Assembly: GCA_902581775.1 (NCBI GenBank)
Contig: CACHPJ010000010.1
Location: 1 to 35,752 of the forward strand
Direction: 5' to 3'
DNA length: 35,752 bases
DNA from: an uncultured Pelagibacteraceae bacterium
GTDB taxonomy: Bacteria; Pseudomonadota; Alphaproteobacteria; Pelagibacterales; Pelagibacteraceae
Shown piece by piece: positions 1 through 7,998 of this stretch. Numbering within the stretch: position 1 is the stretch's first letter; each line of letters opens with the position of its first letter. Made by a program: the position numbers and the translations under genes. Under the pieces are notes generated by a model, which worked only from the letters and a program-made list of their open reading frames with translations, made no database searches and was not told where the DNA came from.

Positions 1-391
1 TTATAATTGGGGAAATAGCAAATGGTGGAATAGAATACGTAATTAAAAATTTTCTTAAATATATATCCAACAGAGAACAAAAAATGATGCTTACAAAAAA
101 AACAAAGAAATATATTGAGCTATGTATTAAATAAGTTCCTATAATAATACCTAAAATTCCAGAGCTATATCCAAAAAAACCTTTTTTCCATTCTAATAAA
201 AAATCTTCTTTGTAAAATCTGTATGAGATAATGTTATTTATAGTAACCCCAGCTAGAGCGCCCAAAGCACTAAATGGAGAAATAGATAAAATTGAAAAGA
301 AAACTAAATAGCCTGATTTAAGATTATTTGAAAAGGCAATTTGAGCTATTCCATTAAATGTAGCTTCAAACCATTCTTTAATGCTTGCCAT
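1..391 (-). CDS. Urea transporter (UT) family membrane protein, partial
   Basis: This is an open frame of 130 codons starting at ATG 391 and running off the left edge, so only the N-terminal part is visible. I translated it by hand from the reverse strand. The residues NGIAQIAFSNN, SPFSALGALAGV and GFFGYSSGILGIIIG match the pattern of the bacterial and animal urea-transporter family: an amphipathic start, a first helix pair with a small-residue selectivity region, then a GxxGxxxxLxGI helix. The stretch YSIPPFAISPII resembles the family's Pro-rich filter loop. Members form trimeric channels for urea or small amides. The ATG lies 14 bases inside the end of the upstream decarboxylase gene, so the two are likely translationally coupled. 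No urease gene is visible, so the natural substrate is uncertain. The family call is by pattern recognition only. Confidence 0.68.
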   Translation of the reverse strand, partial: MASIKEWFEATFNGIAQIAFSNNLKSGYLVFFSILSISPFSALGALAGVTINNIISYRFYKEDFLLEWKKGFFGYSSGILGIIIGTYLIHSSIYFFVFFVSIIFCSLLDIYLRKFLITYSIPPFAISPII

Positions 392-1799
392 TAGACTTTG
401 ATGAAAGCCTTTTAGGAATAGTGTCTAAACTAAAAATATCTCTCCAGCTTTCTTTTTTTCTAATAATTTCTGAACCATGTGGCCCTAACAAAATAACAGC
501 TGGCCTAGTTTGAATAAATTGCATTGATTGGGTTAAATTATATGCACCAACATTAGAAAAAACTATCGTATCACCAACATTTGTTGAAGATAAATTTACA
601 GACTCATTAATTGAATCAATCTGCATGCACAGAGGTCCGTATATTTTTACTGGTCCACCATTATATCCGTTGCCATTGGTTTTTCTTACTCCATTAATTC
701 CATTTTTTTTAATTCCATTAGTTTTATTGGCTATTTTAGGTTCAAAATTATACCAATATGCAGTTGGCAAAACATTTACCCCTGCGTCTACAACAATATT
801 ATAACCACCTTTCGGATCTTTTTTTTTAGAAACTATTTTTGAGATTAATTGCATGCATTCATCTACTATAGCTCTCCCTGGTTCTAAAACTAATATTGGT
901 GTTCCATTATTGAACAAATGTTTTGCCTTTTTTAAATAATACATAACTTCATCGGCAAAACTTTTTAAAGTTTCCTCATTATATTTGCTTCCACCCGGAA
1001 TATCATACTCAGGTTTTAATTTATTAGATGAAGGAAAACCGCCACCAATATCAATTATTTTAGTATTAAGCCCAATTTTTTTAGCAAACTCTGCTAATTC
1101 AATTATAATCCTCGTAGATTTTGAGTATATTTTTGGGTCCACATTAAATGTGCCTGAATGGTTGTGAATTGCCTCAAATTTAAGGTTTTTCTTTTTAGAA
1201 ATTTCTTTTAAAGCTCTTTCAGCTTCTTTTGTTTCATAATTAAATCCAAATTTTGTCCACGACGAGCTTCCCATTATAAAATTAACTCTAATGCCCACTC
1301 GTGCTTTTTTTCCTAAATTTTTTGCAACTTCATCTAACAAATCTAATTCATCAAAATTATCAATATTGATTAAAGCTCCTTCACTAACTGCCTTACTAAG
1401 TTCTGATTTTGTTTTGTAACAACCATTAAAGATTATTTCTGCACCAGGTACATCTAAAGATCTAGCTAATTTATACTCCATGTCTGATACAACTTCAGCA
1501 TACGCTCCCTCTTCTTTTAAAATAGAACAAACTGCGGGAAGATAGTTTGTTTTATAAGAATAGCCAATTATAGTTTTAATTCCATCCTGAGTAAAATTTC
1601 TTTTGAATTCTCTATATTTTTCTCTTAATTTTTTTTCAGATAAAAGATAAAGCGGTGAGCCGTGTGCTTCAATTAACTTTTCAATATCTTCAACTTCCTC
1701 AAAAACTGAGGAAGTGTTCATATTCAAAATACTATGCTTGCCTATAGTACTTATTTGAATTAATTCAATATTTGGTGCTTCGTAATTATCTTTTTTCAT
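378..1799 (-). CDS. LysA-fold (type III) PLP-dependent decarboxylase
   Basis: This 473-residue protein has the fold-type III decarboxylase motifs in order. They are the PLP lysine in SYKTN (K83), HNHSG (212-216), the phosphate-binding IDIGGGF (249-255), EPGR (306-309), VVDAGVN near 337, and the catalytic-site GPLCMQID (C391, D395). It therefore most likely decarboxylates an alpha-amino acid or a carrier- or peptide-bound amino acid in the cytoplasm. Diaminopimelate decarboxylases usually carry CES where this protein has CMQ, so I do not call it lysA. An Asn/Gly/Lys-rich insert (residues 358-382) precedes the GPLC motif. ATG 1799 was chosen over a TTG at 1805 because it gives the same 14-base overlap with the upstream gene that the neighbouring junctions show. 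Context with ATP-grasp and PqqD-like genes suggests a biosynthetic role. Confidence 0.85.
   Translation of the reverse strand: MKKDNYEAPNIELIQISTIGKHSILNMNTSSVFEEVEDIEKLIEAHGSPLYLLSEKKLREKYREFKRNFTQDGIKTIIGYSYKTNYLPAVCSILKEEGAYAEVVSDMEYKLARSLDVPGAEIIFNGCYKTKSELSKAVSEGALINIDNFDELDLLDEVAKNLGKKARVGIRVNFIMGSSSWTKFGFNYETKEAERALKEISKKKNLKFEAIHNHSGTFNVDPKIYSKSTRIIIELAEFAKKIGLNTKIIDIGGGFPSSNKLKPEYDIPGGSKYNEETLKSFADEVMYYLKKAKHLFNNGTPILVLEPGRAIVDECMQLISKIVSKKKDPKGGYNIVVDAGVNVLPTAYWYNFEPKIANKTNGIKKNGINGVRKTNGNGYNGGPVKIYGPLCMQIDSINESVNLSSTNVGDTIVFSNVGAYNLTQSMQFIQTRPAVILLGPHGSEIIRKKESWRDIFSLDTIPKRLSSKSNGKH
654..728 (-). repeat. Asn/Gly/Lys-rich low-complexity insert in the decarboxylase
   Basis: About 25 codons encode repeats of N-G, K-N-G and T-N-G between the FEPKI and PVKIYG segments of the PLP decarboxylase. 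The DNA shows imperfect repeats of ATTCCATT on the plus strand. Family members normally have a short connection here. It is most likely a surface loop that has grown by slippage. Confidence 0.6.
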
Positions 1800-3966
1800 T
1801 TTCAATTATTTCTGATTTTAAAAATTTTCCAAATCGAACTCTATCTGCAGAAAATTCATTACAATTTCTTATAAAAACTAAATCCTCCTTTCGGTAAATG
1901 CTATCAGCTTTTCTGCCTAAAGCCAAATCTACAGCGATTAATGGTAGATTATGGCCTACATCTTTTGCGTAACTTATCCATGCGGGAAATCTGCAATTTA
2001 TTTCAATCAGTTTAAACTCTTCATCAAAACTATCTCTTATAAATTCTAACTCGATAGGCCCGACCCATTTTATTTCTTTAAGTATTTTTTTTACCTCTAA
2101 TTCTAATTTTGGCAAGGACACTTTTCTTGCTGCCCAAGTATTGCCTTGCTCGCATTGCAATAATTTTTTAATAGAAAGTTGTGCTATTAATTCATGATTA
2201 AAATTACAAACGCCTGAAATTGAAAACTCCTCACCTTTAATAAATTTTTTTGAAATAACACTTTCGAACCCATGACTATCATAAAATTCCCAAACATAAG
2301 GAATTTGATTTTTATTATAAACAATTGTTGGGCTGCCAGTAAAATTATTAATAACACCTTTAGTAACAAACGGAAAGCCAATTGAGTTTCCGACTAATCG
2401 TAAGCTTTCAATTGAGTCAGATCTAATTGTTTTCGGTAATGTGAAGCCTTCTCTTACTTTACCTTTGTGTCCATTAATACCTGTGATTTGTTTTGTTTTT
2501 TTAAATGAATTAATAGAAGGTAACAAAGTAGCAATACCTATTTTTTTTAAATCACTCTGAATTTCTATACAACTTTGTAATTCTGAGTCTAAACTTGGAA
2601 TAAGAACGTTGATTTTATGCGATCTATTAATTTCAGAAATTTTTTTTAATAAAATTTTTTTCGAACTTATATCTCTAAATAAAAAAATCTTATTAAATAA
2701 ATCTGTTCTTACTCCACCAGTATCATAAGGTCCATAAGCAAAGCCGTACATATCTCCAATTCTTTCACTTTCTGATAAAGCTTTTGCTACGCCTAAACCA
2801 GGCATTACGTAATCAAAACTATTAATCGCACTTATAGCAACTGAAGGTAAATTTTTATCTTTTGAATTCTTTTTTAAATGATGTTTTTTGTCAAAAAATC
2901 TCTTACCTAATGAAATAGTTTTATAAGTAGTTAGTGTTTTTATTTGATCAAATGGAACTGTAAGCTCTTCAATATTTCTAACAAAAGATTTTTTTAAATT
3001 AGTAAAGTTTCTTATAGGACAACCTGGGTTTAAAATTTCTTTTAGGACTATTAAAGGTTGATTGATTCCAGCAAATTGAGAGAGAAGTATCCATGAAGGA
3101 AAACGAGGATTTATTTCAATCAAATTATATTTATTCGTATTGTTGGATTTAATAAATTCTAATTCTAAAGGTCCTTTCCAATGAAGTTTTTTTAATATTT
3201 TTTGAGCATGATGAATTAAATCTGGATCATTAACTGGAGTTCCAATAATTCCTTTACCTCTTTGGTTTACGCCTAATTTTTTCATTGGTAAAATACTTGC
3301 ACAAGATCCGTCTTCTCTTGCAACCATTGACACATCAAACTCTTCTCCCTCTATCTTTTCCTGAATAATGGTGCCACCACCCCATCTAGAATTAAATATT
3401 TTTGCATAATATAAGGCGTCTGACCAATTATTTACTTTTTTTGCTGAAGCAATAACGCCTTTTACTACTAAAGGAAAAGTAAATTGATTAGCAACATATG
3501 GAACATCATAAATATTTGGAACATGGACTGTTTTTGGAGTTGGAAATTTATTTTTGTAACAAAAATAAGGAAGAGAAGTTTTTAAAGATAAATTATATTG
3601 TTCAATATCTGGGACTAAAACTTTGATGCCTTTACTTTTCAATCTCTCTTTTAACCTTGATAAAATTGGTATTTCTAATTCTAAACTAGGTATTATGGCA
3701 TGAAATTTTCTCTTTTTATTGATTTCAATTATTCTCTCATAAAATGCGTTTTCCCCTTCTGCTATTGGAGGCATGATATGAACATTGTCAATCAATCCAG
3801 GAGAAAAAGCTCCAGTCATCCAAGCGTCATATCCTAAAGCATCTATAGAAATATTTCCTTCCCAGCCTAACTTTATAGCCCTAGCAACAGCAGTACCAGG
3901 TTCTGAGTTATCTAATCCTCCAAAACCAGTTATAGCTATTCGTAATTCTTTTTTAAAGTTTTTCAT
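1786..3966 (-). CDS. Tandem-duplicated ATP-grasp ligase-like protein
   Basis: This 726-residue protein consists of two homologous halves about 371 residues apart. Each half has an N-terminal nucleotide-binding-like domain (RIAITGFGG at 9-17; VAISAINSF at 376-384), a GEEF segment (207-210; 578-581), LELEFI or IELEFI (267-272; 638-643) and a metal-binding EINxRFPxW (284-292; 655-663). These are ATP-grasp features, so each half probably activates a carboxylate as acyl phosphate and joins it to an amine. The paired organisation recalls carbamoyl-phosphate synthase large subunit, but the sequence lacks the usual CarB length and domains. The start overlaps the PqqD-like gene by 14 bases, and the end overlaps the decarboxylase gene by 14. 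Substrates are unknown. Both halves keep the Glu and Asn metal ligands, so both may be active. Confidence 0.85.
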   Translation of the reverse strand: MKNFKKELRIAITGFGGLDNSEPGTAVARAIKLGWEGNISIDALGYDAWMTGAFSPGLIDNVHIMPPIAEGENAFYERIIEINKKRKFHAIIPSLELEIPILSRLKERLKSKGIKVLVPDIEQYNLSLKTSLPYFCYKNKFPTPKTVHVPNIYDVPYVANQFTFPLVVKGVIASAKKVNNWSDALYYAKIFNSRWGGGTIIQEKIEGEEFDVSMVAREDGSCASILPMKKLGVNQRGKGIIGTPVNDPDLIHHAQKILKKLHWKGPLELEFIKSNNTNKYNLIEINPRFPSWILLSQFAGINQPLIVLKEILNPGCPIRNFTNLKKSFVRNIEELTVPFDQIKTLTTYKTISLGKRFFDKKHHLKKNSKDKNLPSVAISAINSFDYVMPGLGVAKALSESERIGDMYGFAYGPYDTGGVRTDLFNKIFLFRDISSKKILLKKISEINRSHKINVLIPSLDSELQSCIEIQSDLKKIGIATLLPSINSFKKTKQITGINGHKGKVREGFTLPKTIRSDSIESLRLVGNSIGFPFVTKGVINNFTGSPTIVYNKNQIPYVWEFYDSHGFESVISKKFIKGEEFSISGVCNFNHELIAQLSIKKLLQCEQGNTWAARKVSLPKLELEVKKILKEIKWVGPIELEFIRDSFDEEFKLIEINCRFPAWISYAKDVGHNLPLIAVDLALGRKADSIYRKEDLVFIRNCNEFSADRVRFGKFLKSEIIENEKR

Positions 3967-4237
3967 TTATTAAATTAAGATTTTTTAATTTTGTTAAAAA
4001 ATTACTAATATCTTTCCTTGCTATTGTTTTATTTATATCATGTGTTTTTAAAATTTCTTTAGTCAAATTAGAAATATCTGTTTTCCCTTTCTCTAATTTT
4101 TTGAGAATTAACAATGCTGTTCTGTTGCACGAACAGTAATTAGATGAAGTAGTGTCTATTAACATACCGCTTTTACCATCGGGATCTAACTCTAAAAAAA
4201 CGTTCTTTTTTAAAGACCACTTACTATTAGCATTCAT
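3953..4237 (-). CDS. PqqD-like (RRE) small protein
   Basis: This 94-residue protein matches the PqqD family pattern. It has a beta-rich N-terminal part, then a conserved segment around NYCSCNRTALLIL (residues 33-45), LEKG, and a C-terminal helix with KDISNFLTKL and NLI. PqqD-type domains (RiPP recognition elements) bind leader peptides and present them to modifying enzymes. Cys35 and Cys37 lie in the conserved segment. None of the other PQQ synthesis genes is present, so this is not evidence for PQQ production. The gene starts 8 bases after the TPR gene stop and its end overlaps the ATP-grasp gene by 14 bases. It probably acts as a binding or delivery partner for the neighbouring ligase or decarboxylase. 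No Shine-Dalgarno sequence is obvious, which fits coupling. Confidence 0.75.
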   Translation of the reverse strand: MNANSKWSLKKNVFLELDPDGKSGMLIDTTSSNYCSCNRTALLILKKLEKGKTDISNLTKEILKTHDINKTIARKDISNFLTKLKNLNLINEKL

Positions 4238-4245
4238 AATGGTTT

Positions 4246-7200
4246 TTAACTTGCTCTTTTTAGTCCAGCCTTAGCGTCTGGATAATATGGAGAAAGCTTC
4301 AAGGCATCTTGAAAATATTTCTTAGCTCCTGCCTTGTCATTTTGCTCTAACTTAACATAACCCATGCCAGTAATCGCGTCTATCAAGAAAGGGTATTTAT
4401 CTATTGTTTCGTTAAAATATTTAGCAGCTTTATCAAATTCTTTGTTTCTAAAGTGCAACCATCCTAGTGTAGATCTGGAGTCGTATACAACTGTCCACTG
4501 ATTTTTTGTGTTAGGTATTGGTACCACTTCGGTTATTGGTAATAATTTTTTTTCATCCTCGAATTTAATCAATGCTTCAAGTATTGGTTTGGCTTCGGCA
4601 TCTTTGCCTAACCTAAATAATGCAAAAGCTTTTCCTCTTTCAGCGTTTTTAGACTTTCCACCATTCTCCAAATATTGATTAAATCTTTTTAATGCTTGCT
4701 TATTATTTTTTGCAAAATAAGTTCCCCAACCCATACTATAATAAGCTCCTAACGATTTTTTAGGCTCTACTTGCAACTCATCATAGACCGGATCGATATA
4801 CGCTGGAGCTAAAGATGCTGCTATTGTAGCTTTTTTTGCTGACTTATCATTATCTTTCATTCCTTTATAAGTTTTGGCTAATAAAAATTGAATATCGCCT
4901 GAATAAGGGTAGATTTTTTCTCCAAATTCTAAGATATCCTTAGCGCTTTTAAATTTTTCATTTTCGATAAGTTCTTTTGTAATGAATGTGTAAATTCCTA
5001 CTCCTTGATAAGGGGCTAGAGATAATGATTTATATAAACTTTTACCTGCATCATCCCATTTTTTTTCAGCAGCAGCCACATAAGAAAGGCCTCTGTGAGA
5101 TAAATAAGCTTTTGGTTGTTTCTTAATTACAGTTGTAAATCCTTCTTTAGCTTTTTCGTAGTCTTTTTTATAGTATGAAACCCATGCTTCTCCATCATCG
5201 ACTAACCACTTCCAGTTTTCTTCCTTTATTTCTTCACGAGATTTTTTGAATAGCTCAAGAGACTTATCTAATTGAGCTTGCCTCTTTACATCATCCTTAA
5301 TATACAAGCTGTTGTTCGCTAAATAAAATGCTTTATTGTATAAAGTGTAACCAGAACGTTTGGCTTGAATAAGACCACTGCTTGAATACCAAAAAGATTT
5401 ATCTATTTTCAAAGCAGCTTCAAACGCTTGTTTTGCTGCTGCACTATTATCAAGTGCTAAATTCATCCACCCAACGCAATCTTGGGCAGCAGGATTATTA
5501 GATGCTTCTGCTTTCGAAATTTGAGAACTACATGATTTTAGAGCAGCTTCATATTTAGCTTTAGCACCTTCAGTTGTTTTCTCCTTAAATGCTTCATAAT
5601 AAGTCTTCCAACCATCTTTAACGATATCTCTTTTTCTGTATTGTAAAGTATTTAAACCACTGTTTGCTTTTATGTAACCAGGCCACTTTTTCAAAGCAGT
5701 TTCAAAATATTTTTTAGCTTCAGGGTAGTTTTTTTGATTATACTTAGCCCAACCCAAACCTGAATAAGCTTCAGCATCTAAATATTCCAACTTTTCTAAA
5801 CCTTTGGCAGTTTTTCTTACTGCTAGAGCCTTTTTAAATTCTGACTCTGCCTCGGAATATTTTTTTAAATATAGTTTATTTAACCCATTTCCATTATGAG
5901 CAACATAATATTTTCCACCGTTAGCAAAATATTGTTTAAATCTCTTATCAGCTTGTTTAAATTTTCCCCTATAATAATTATTCCAAGCTACAGAATAATA
6001 TGCACCAGTTAAGTTTTTAGGAGATAGACCAAGTTTATCAATTGCTGGGTCAATATAAGCTGGAGCTAAATTAGCAGCAATAATTAATTTTTGTTCAGCT
6101 GTAGTTACATCTTTCAAATTTTTATAAGCCTTAGCTAATAAAAACTGAATATCTGCTGAATAAGGATATATTCTTTGACCTAGTTCAAGAATATATTTAG
6201 ATTTTTCCCACTGACCAGATTTTTGCATTTTATTTACAGGGGCAATATAATCAGTCAATGGTTGATAAGGGTTTAAGTTTAAAGATTTTGTTAGTTGATT
6301 TGCTGCAGTATTAAAGTCTTTTTTCTCCATAGCAATATAAGCTAGTCCTTTATATGATCCATAAGCTTTTTCATTTTGTTTAATTATATTTTCAAAGTCT
6401 TTTTTTGCATTACTATAATCTTTTTTGTAAAACTTAATCCAGGCTCTTGCGTCATTCATTAAAAATTTCAAATCTGCATCAACTTTGGCTTCGGCTTTTT
6501 TTAATCTCTCTTCTGCTCTATCGAAACTTCCAACATTTATTAAAGCCCAAGCTTCAGTGTAATTGACTAATTGATATCTTTGCGCAGTTGAAAGTCCGCT
6601 TGAAGAAAAATAAAAGTACGGGTCAATTTTTAAAGCTTCTTTAAATGCTGTAGCTGACTTGCTGTACTCTTGTTGTGCAAGTAAACTCCAGCCCACGCAA
6701 TCATGTGCTGCTGGATTTTTAGCTTCTACAGCTGCTTTAATTTTTCCTTCACACACTTTTTGTTGTTCTTTGTATTTTCCTTTATAGTAAAGTTTCCAAC
6801 CGTCTTTAACTATGTCTCTCTTAGTAAATTTTATTGCAGATAAACCTGACGTAGCTAAATAATATCCAGGCTGTTTAGCTAAAGCTTTATTAAAATTTGT
6901 TTCCGCACTTTTATAATTTTTGGCATAAAGATGAGCATGACCTAATTTCGCAAAATATAAAGGATCTGTGTTCCATTTTTTAGATAAACTTTCATAAGTT
7001 TTAATTGTTGTTTCTTTTTCTCCCAATCCATATAATGCTGTATCTACAAGTGTAACTAAACCACTATTGTGTCTAATCGCTCTTGCGCCGATAACTGCTT
7101 CTTTTAATGCCTTTTTGTAGAATTCTTTTGCTTTTTTCTTATCTTTTTTAGCAAGAGATTTACTAGCTTCTGAAATATAAAATCTTGCTAAACCATCTCT

Positions 7201-7902
7201 GCAATAAAAACATTTCTTATCTCTCGTATTACCACTTTTGAAAGCTTTAACAGCTTTTTCCCAGTCATTTTGAAATACGTAAACCCATCCTTGTGTAATA
7301 GCAGAGTCTTTTAATTTAACTGACCACTTTGAAAGCGTGGCCTTATCGCCTTTTTTTACAAATTCAAGTGCATCGTCGTATCTTTTTTCTTTGATAGCAA
7401 TCCAAGCAAGTGCATCGTAAGCACCCCAATCGTGCTCATTTTTACCTACTTCTAAAGCTTTATTTGCAAAATCTTTACCCTTATCAAAGTTATTTAATTT
7501 TATATTATTCCAAGCTAATCCTAAATACCCGTTAAAATTATCCTCAGGTTTGTCAGATTGGAGTTTATTTACTTTTTCAAATATCACAGTTGATCCAGCA
7601 TAGTCGTTTAAAACAAATTTAGACCAACCTTGCCAAACGAGAGCTTCTTTGTAATTTTTATAATCTTTTTTTTCTTCTTTAGAAGGAGCTTTAAATTTGT
7701 TTAGATATTTGTTTGTGTATTTTAATGTTCCAACCCAATTGCCTTTTAAAAACATTGACTCTGCTCTTTTGTTTAAAGCTGTGATGGATTTCGGTTCTTT
7801 AAATTCGTCAACTTTTTCCTTTTTTTCAGCAACTGCTGAAGAAAAAACAAGAAATGATATCAACAATACAAAGATTGTCCTTAAATTAAAAATTTGAGCC
7901 AT
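4246..7902 (-). CDS. Secreted large TPR-repeat protein with internal super-repeat
   Basis: The 1218-residue product has a Sec signal peptide (hydrophobic residues 9-22, likely cleavage after AVA at 25), so it should act in the periplasm or at the outer membrane. The rest is TPR-like helical repeats, with recurrent patterns such as YSEAESEFKKALA, YPEAKKYFETALKKWPGY and AGAKKYFQDALKLSPYYPDA. A block of about 400 residues occurs twice (roughly 314-674 and 711-1095). Both copies carry RDIVKDGWK, NPAAxDCVGW, YSxDIQFLLAK and LAPAYIDP. The only six cysteines form three pairs: 231/234, 384/402 and 791/809. The second and third pairs have the same 18-residue spacing, which suggests disulfides. An AGAGGCG ribosome site lies before ATG 7902. 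It is the first gene of the PqqD/ATP-grasp/decarboxylase unit. Its role is unknown; TPR arrays usually scaffold protein or peptide partners. Confidence 0.85.
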   Translation of the reverse strand: MAQIFNLRTIFVLLISFLVFSSAVAEKKEKVDEFKEPKSITALNKRAESMFLKGNWVGTLKYTNKYLNKFKAPSKEEKKDYKNYKEALVWQGWSKFVLNDYAGSTVIFEKVNKLQSDKPEDNFNGYLGLAWNNIKLNNFDKGKDFANKALEVGKNEHDWGAYDALAWIAIKEKRYDDALEFVKKGDKATLSKWSVKLKDSAITQGWVYVFQNDWEKAVKAFKSGNTRDKKCFYCRDGLARFYISEASKSLAKKDKKKAKEFYKKALKEAVIGARAIRHNSGLVTLVDTALYGLGEKETTIKTYESLSKKWNTDPLYFAKLGHAHLYAKNYKSAETNFNKALAKQPGYYLATSGLSAIKFTKRDIVKDGWKLYYKGKYKEQQKVCEGKIKAAVEAKNPAAHDCVGWSLLAQQEYSKSATAFKEALKIDPYFYFSSSGLSTAQRYQLVNYTEAWALINVGSFDRAEERLKKAEAKVDADLKFLMNDARAWIKFYKKDYSNAKKDFENIIKQNEKAYGSYKGLAYIAMEKKDFNTAANQLTKSLNLNPYQPLTDYIAPVNKMQKSGQWEKSKYILELGQRIYPYSADIQFLLAKAYKNLKDVTTAEQKLIIAANLAPAYIDPAIDKLGLSPKNLTGAYYSVAWNNYYRGKFKQADKRFKQYFANGGKYYVAHNGNGLNKLYLKKYSEAESEFKKALAVRKTAKGLEKLEYLDAEAYSGLGWAKYNQKNYPEAKKYFETALKKWPGYIKANSGLNTLQYRKRDIVKDGWKTYYEAFKEKTTEGAKAKYEAALKSCSSQISKAEASNNPAAQDCVGWMNLALDNSAAAKQAFEAALKIDKSFWYSSSGLIQAKRSGYTLYNKAFYLANNSLYIKDDVKRQAQLDKSLELFKKSREEIKEENWKWLVDDGEAWVSYYKKDYEKAKEGFTTVIKKQPKAYLSHRGLSYVAAAEKKWDDAGKSLYKSLSLAPYQGVGIYTFITKELIENEKFKSAKDILEFGEKIYPYSGDIQFLLAKTYKGMKDNDKSAKKATIAASLAPAYIDPVYDELQVEPKKSLGAYYSMGWGTYFAKNNKQALKRFNQYLENGGKSKNAERGKAFALFRLGKDAEAKPILEALIKFEDEKKLLPITEVVPIPNTKNQWTVVYDSRSTLGWLHFRNKEFDKAAKYFNETIDKYPFLIDAITGMGYVKLEQNDKAGAKKYFQDALKLSPYYPDAKAGLKRAS
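4618..5772 (-). repeat. TPR super-repeat, copy 2 (approximate limits)
   Basis: This encodes about residues 711-1095 of the TPR protein. The landmarks match copy 1: RDIVKDGWKTYY, the C791/C809 pair, YSSSGL, PYSGDIQFLLAK, LAPAYIDP and GAYYSMGWGTYF. The offset to copy 1 grows from about 396 to 419 residues because of small insertions in this copy. Confidence 0.7.
5881..6963 (-). repeat. TPR super-repeat, copy 1 (approximate limits)
   Basis: This encodes about residues 314-674 of the TPR protein. The landmarks are RDIVKDGWKLYY, the C384/C402 pair, YFSSSGL, PYSADIQFLLAK and LAPAYIDP, followed by a GAYYSVAWNNYY segment. The copy is diverged at the DNA level, so the duplication is old. Confidence 0.7.
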
Positions 7903-7998
7903 TTTACGCCTCTAAGTTTTAAATTTATGAATTAAATGTCGCACTTTAGAAGAAGAAAGACAAGACCTTAAATTATTGTGATAAGAGCTTTTATTGCA

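Noticed and set aside
1800-1805. TTG start for the PLP decarboxylase
   Set aside because: The ATG six bases downstream is a better start and produces the same 14-base overlap as the neighbouring junctions.
1786-3966. Carbamoyl-phosphate synthase large subunit
   Set aside because: The tandem layout is similar, but the protein is about 350 residues shorter than CarB, lacks its oligomerisation and allosteric domains, and has no carA neighbour.
3953-4237. PQQ biosynthesis
   Set aside because: Only a PqqD-like domain is present. No pqqA precursor, pqqB, pqqC or radical-SAM pqqE is in the window.
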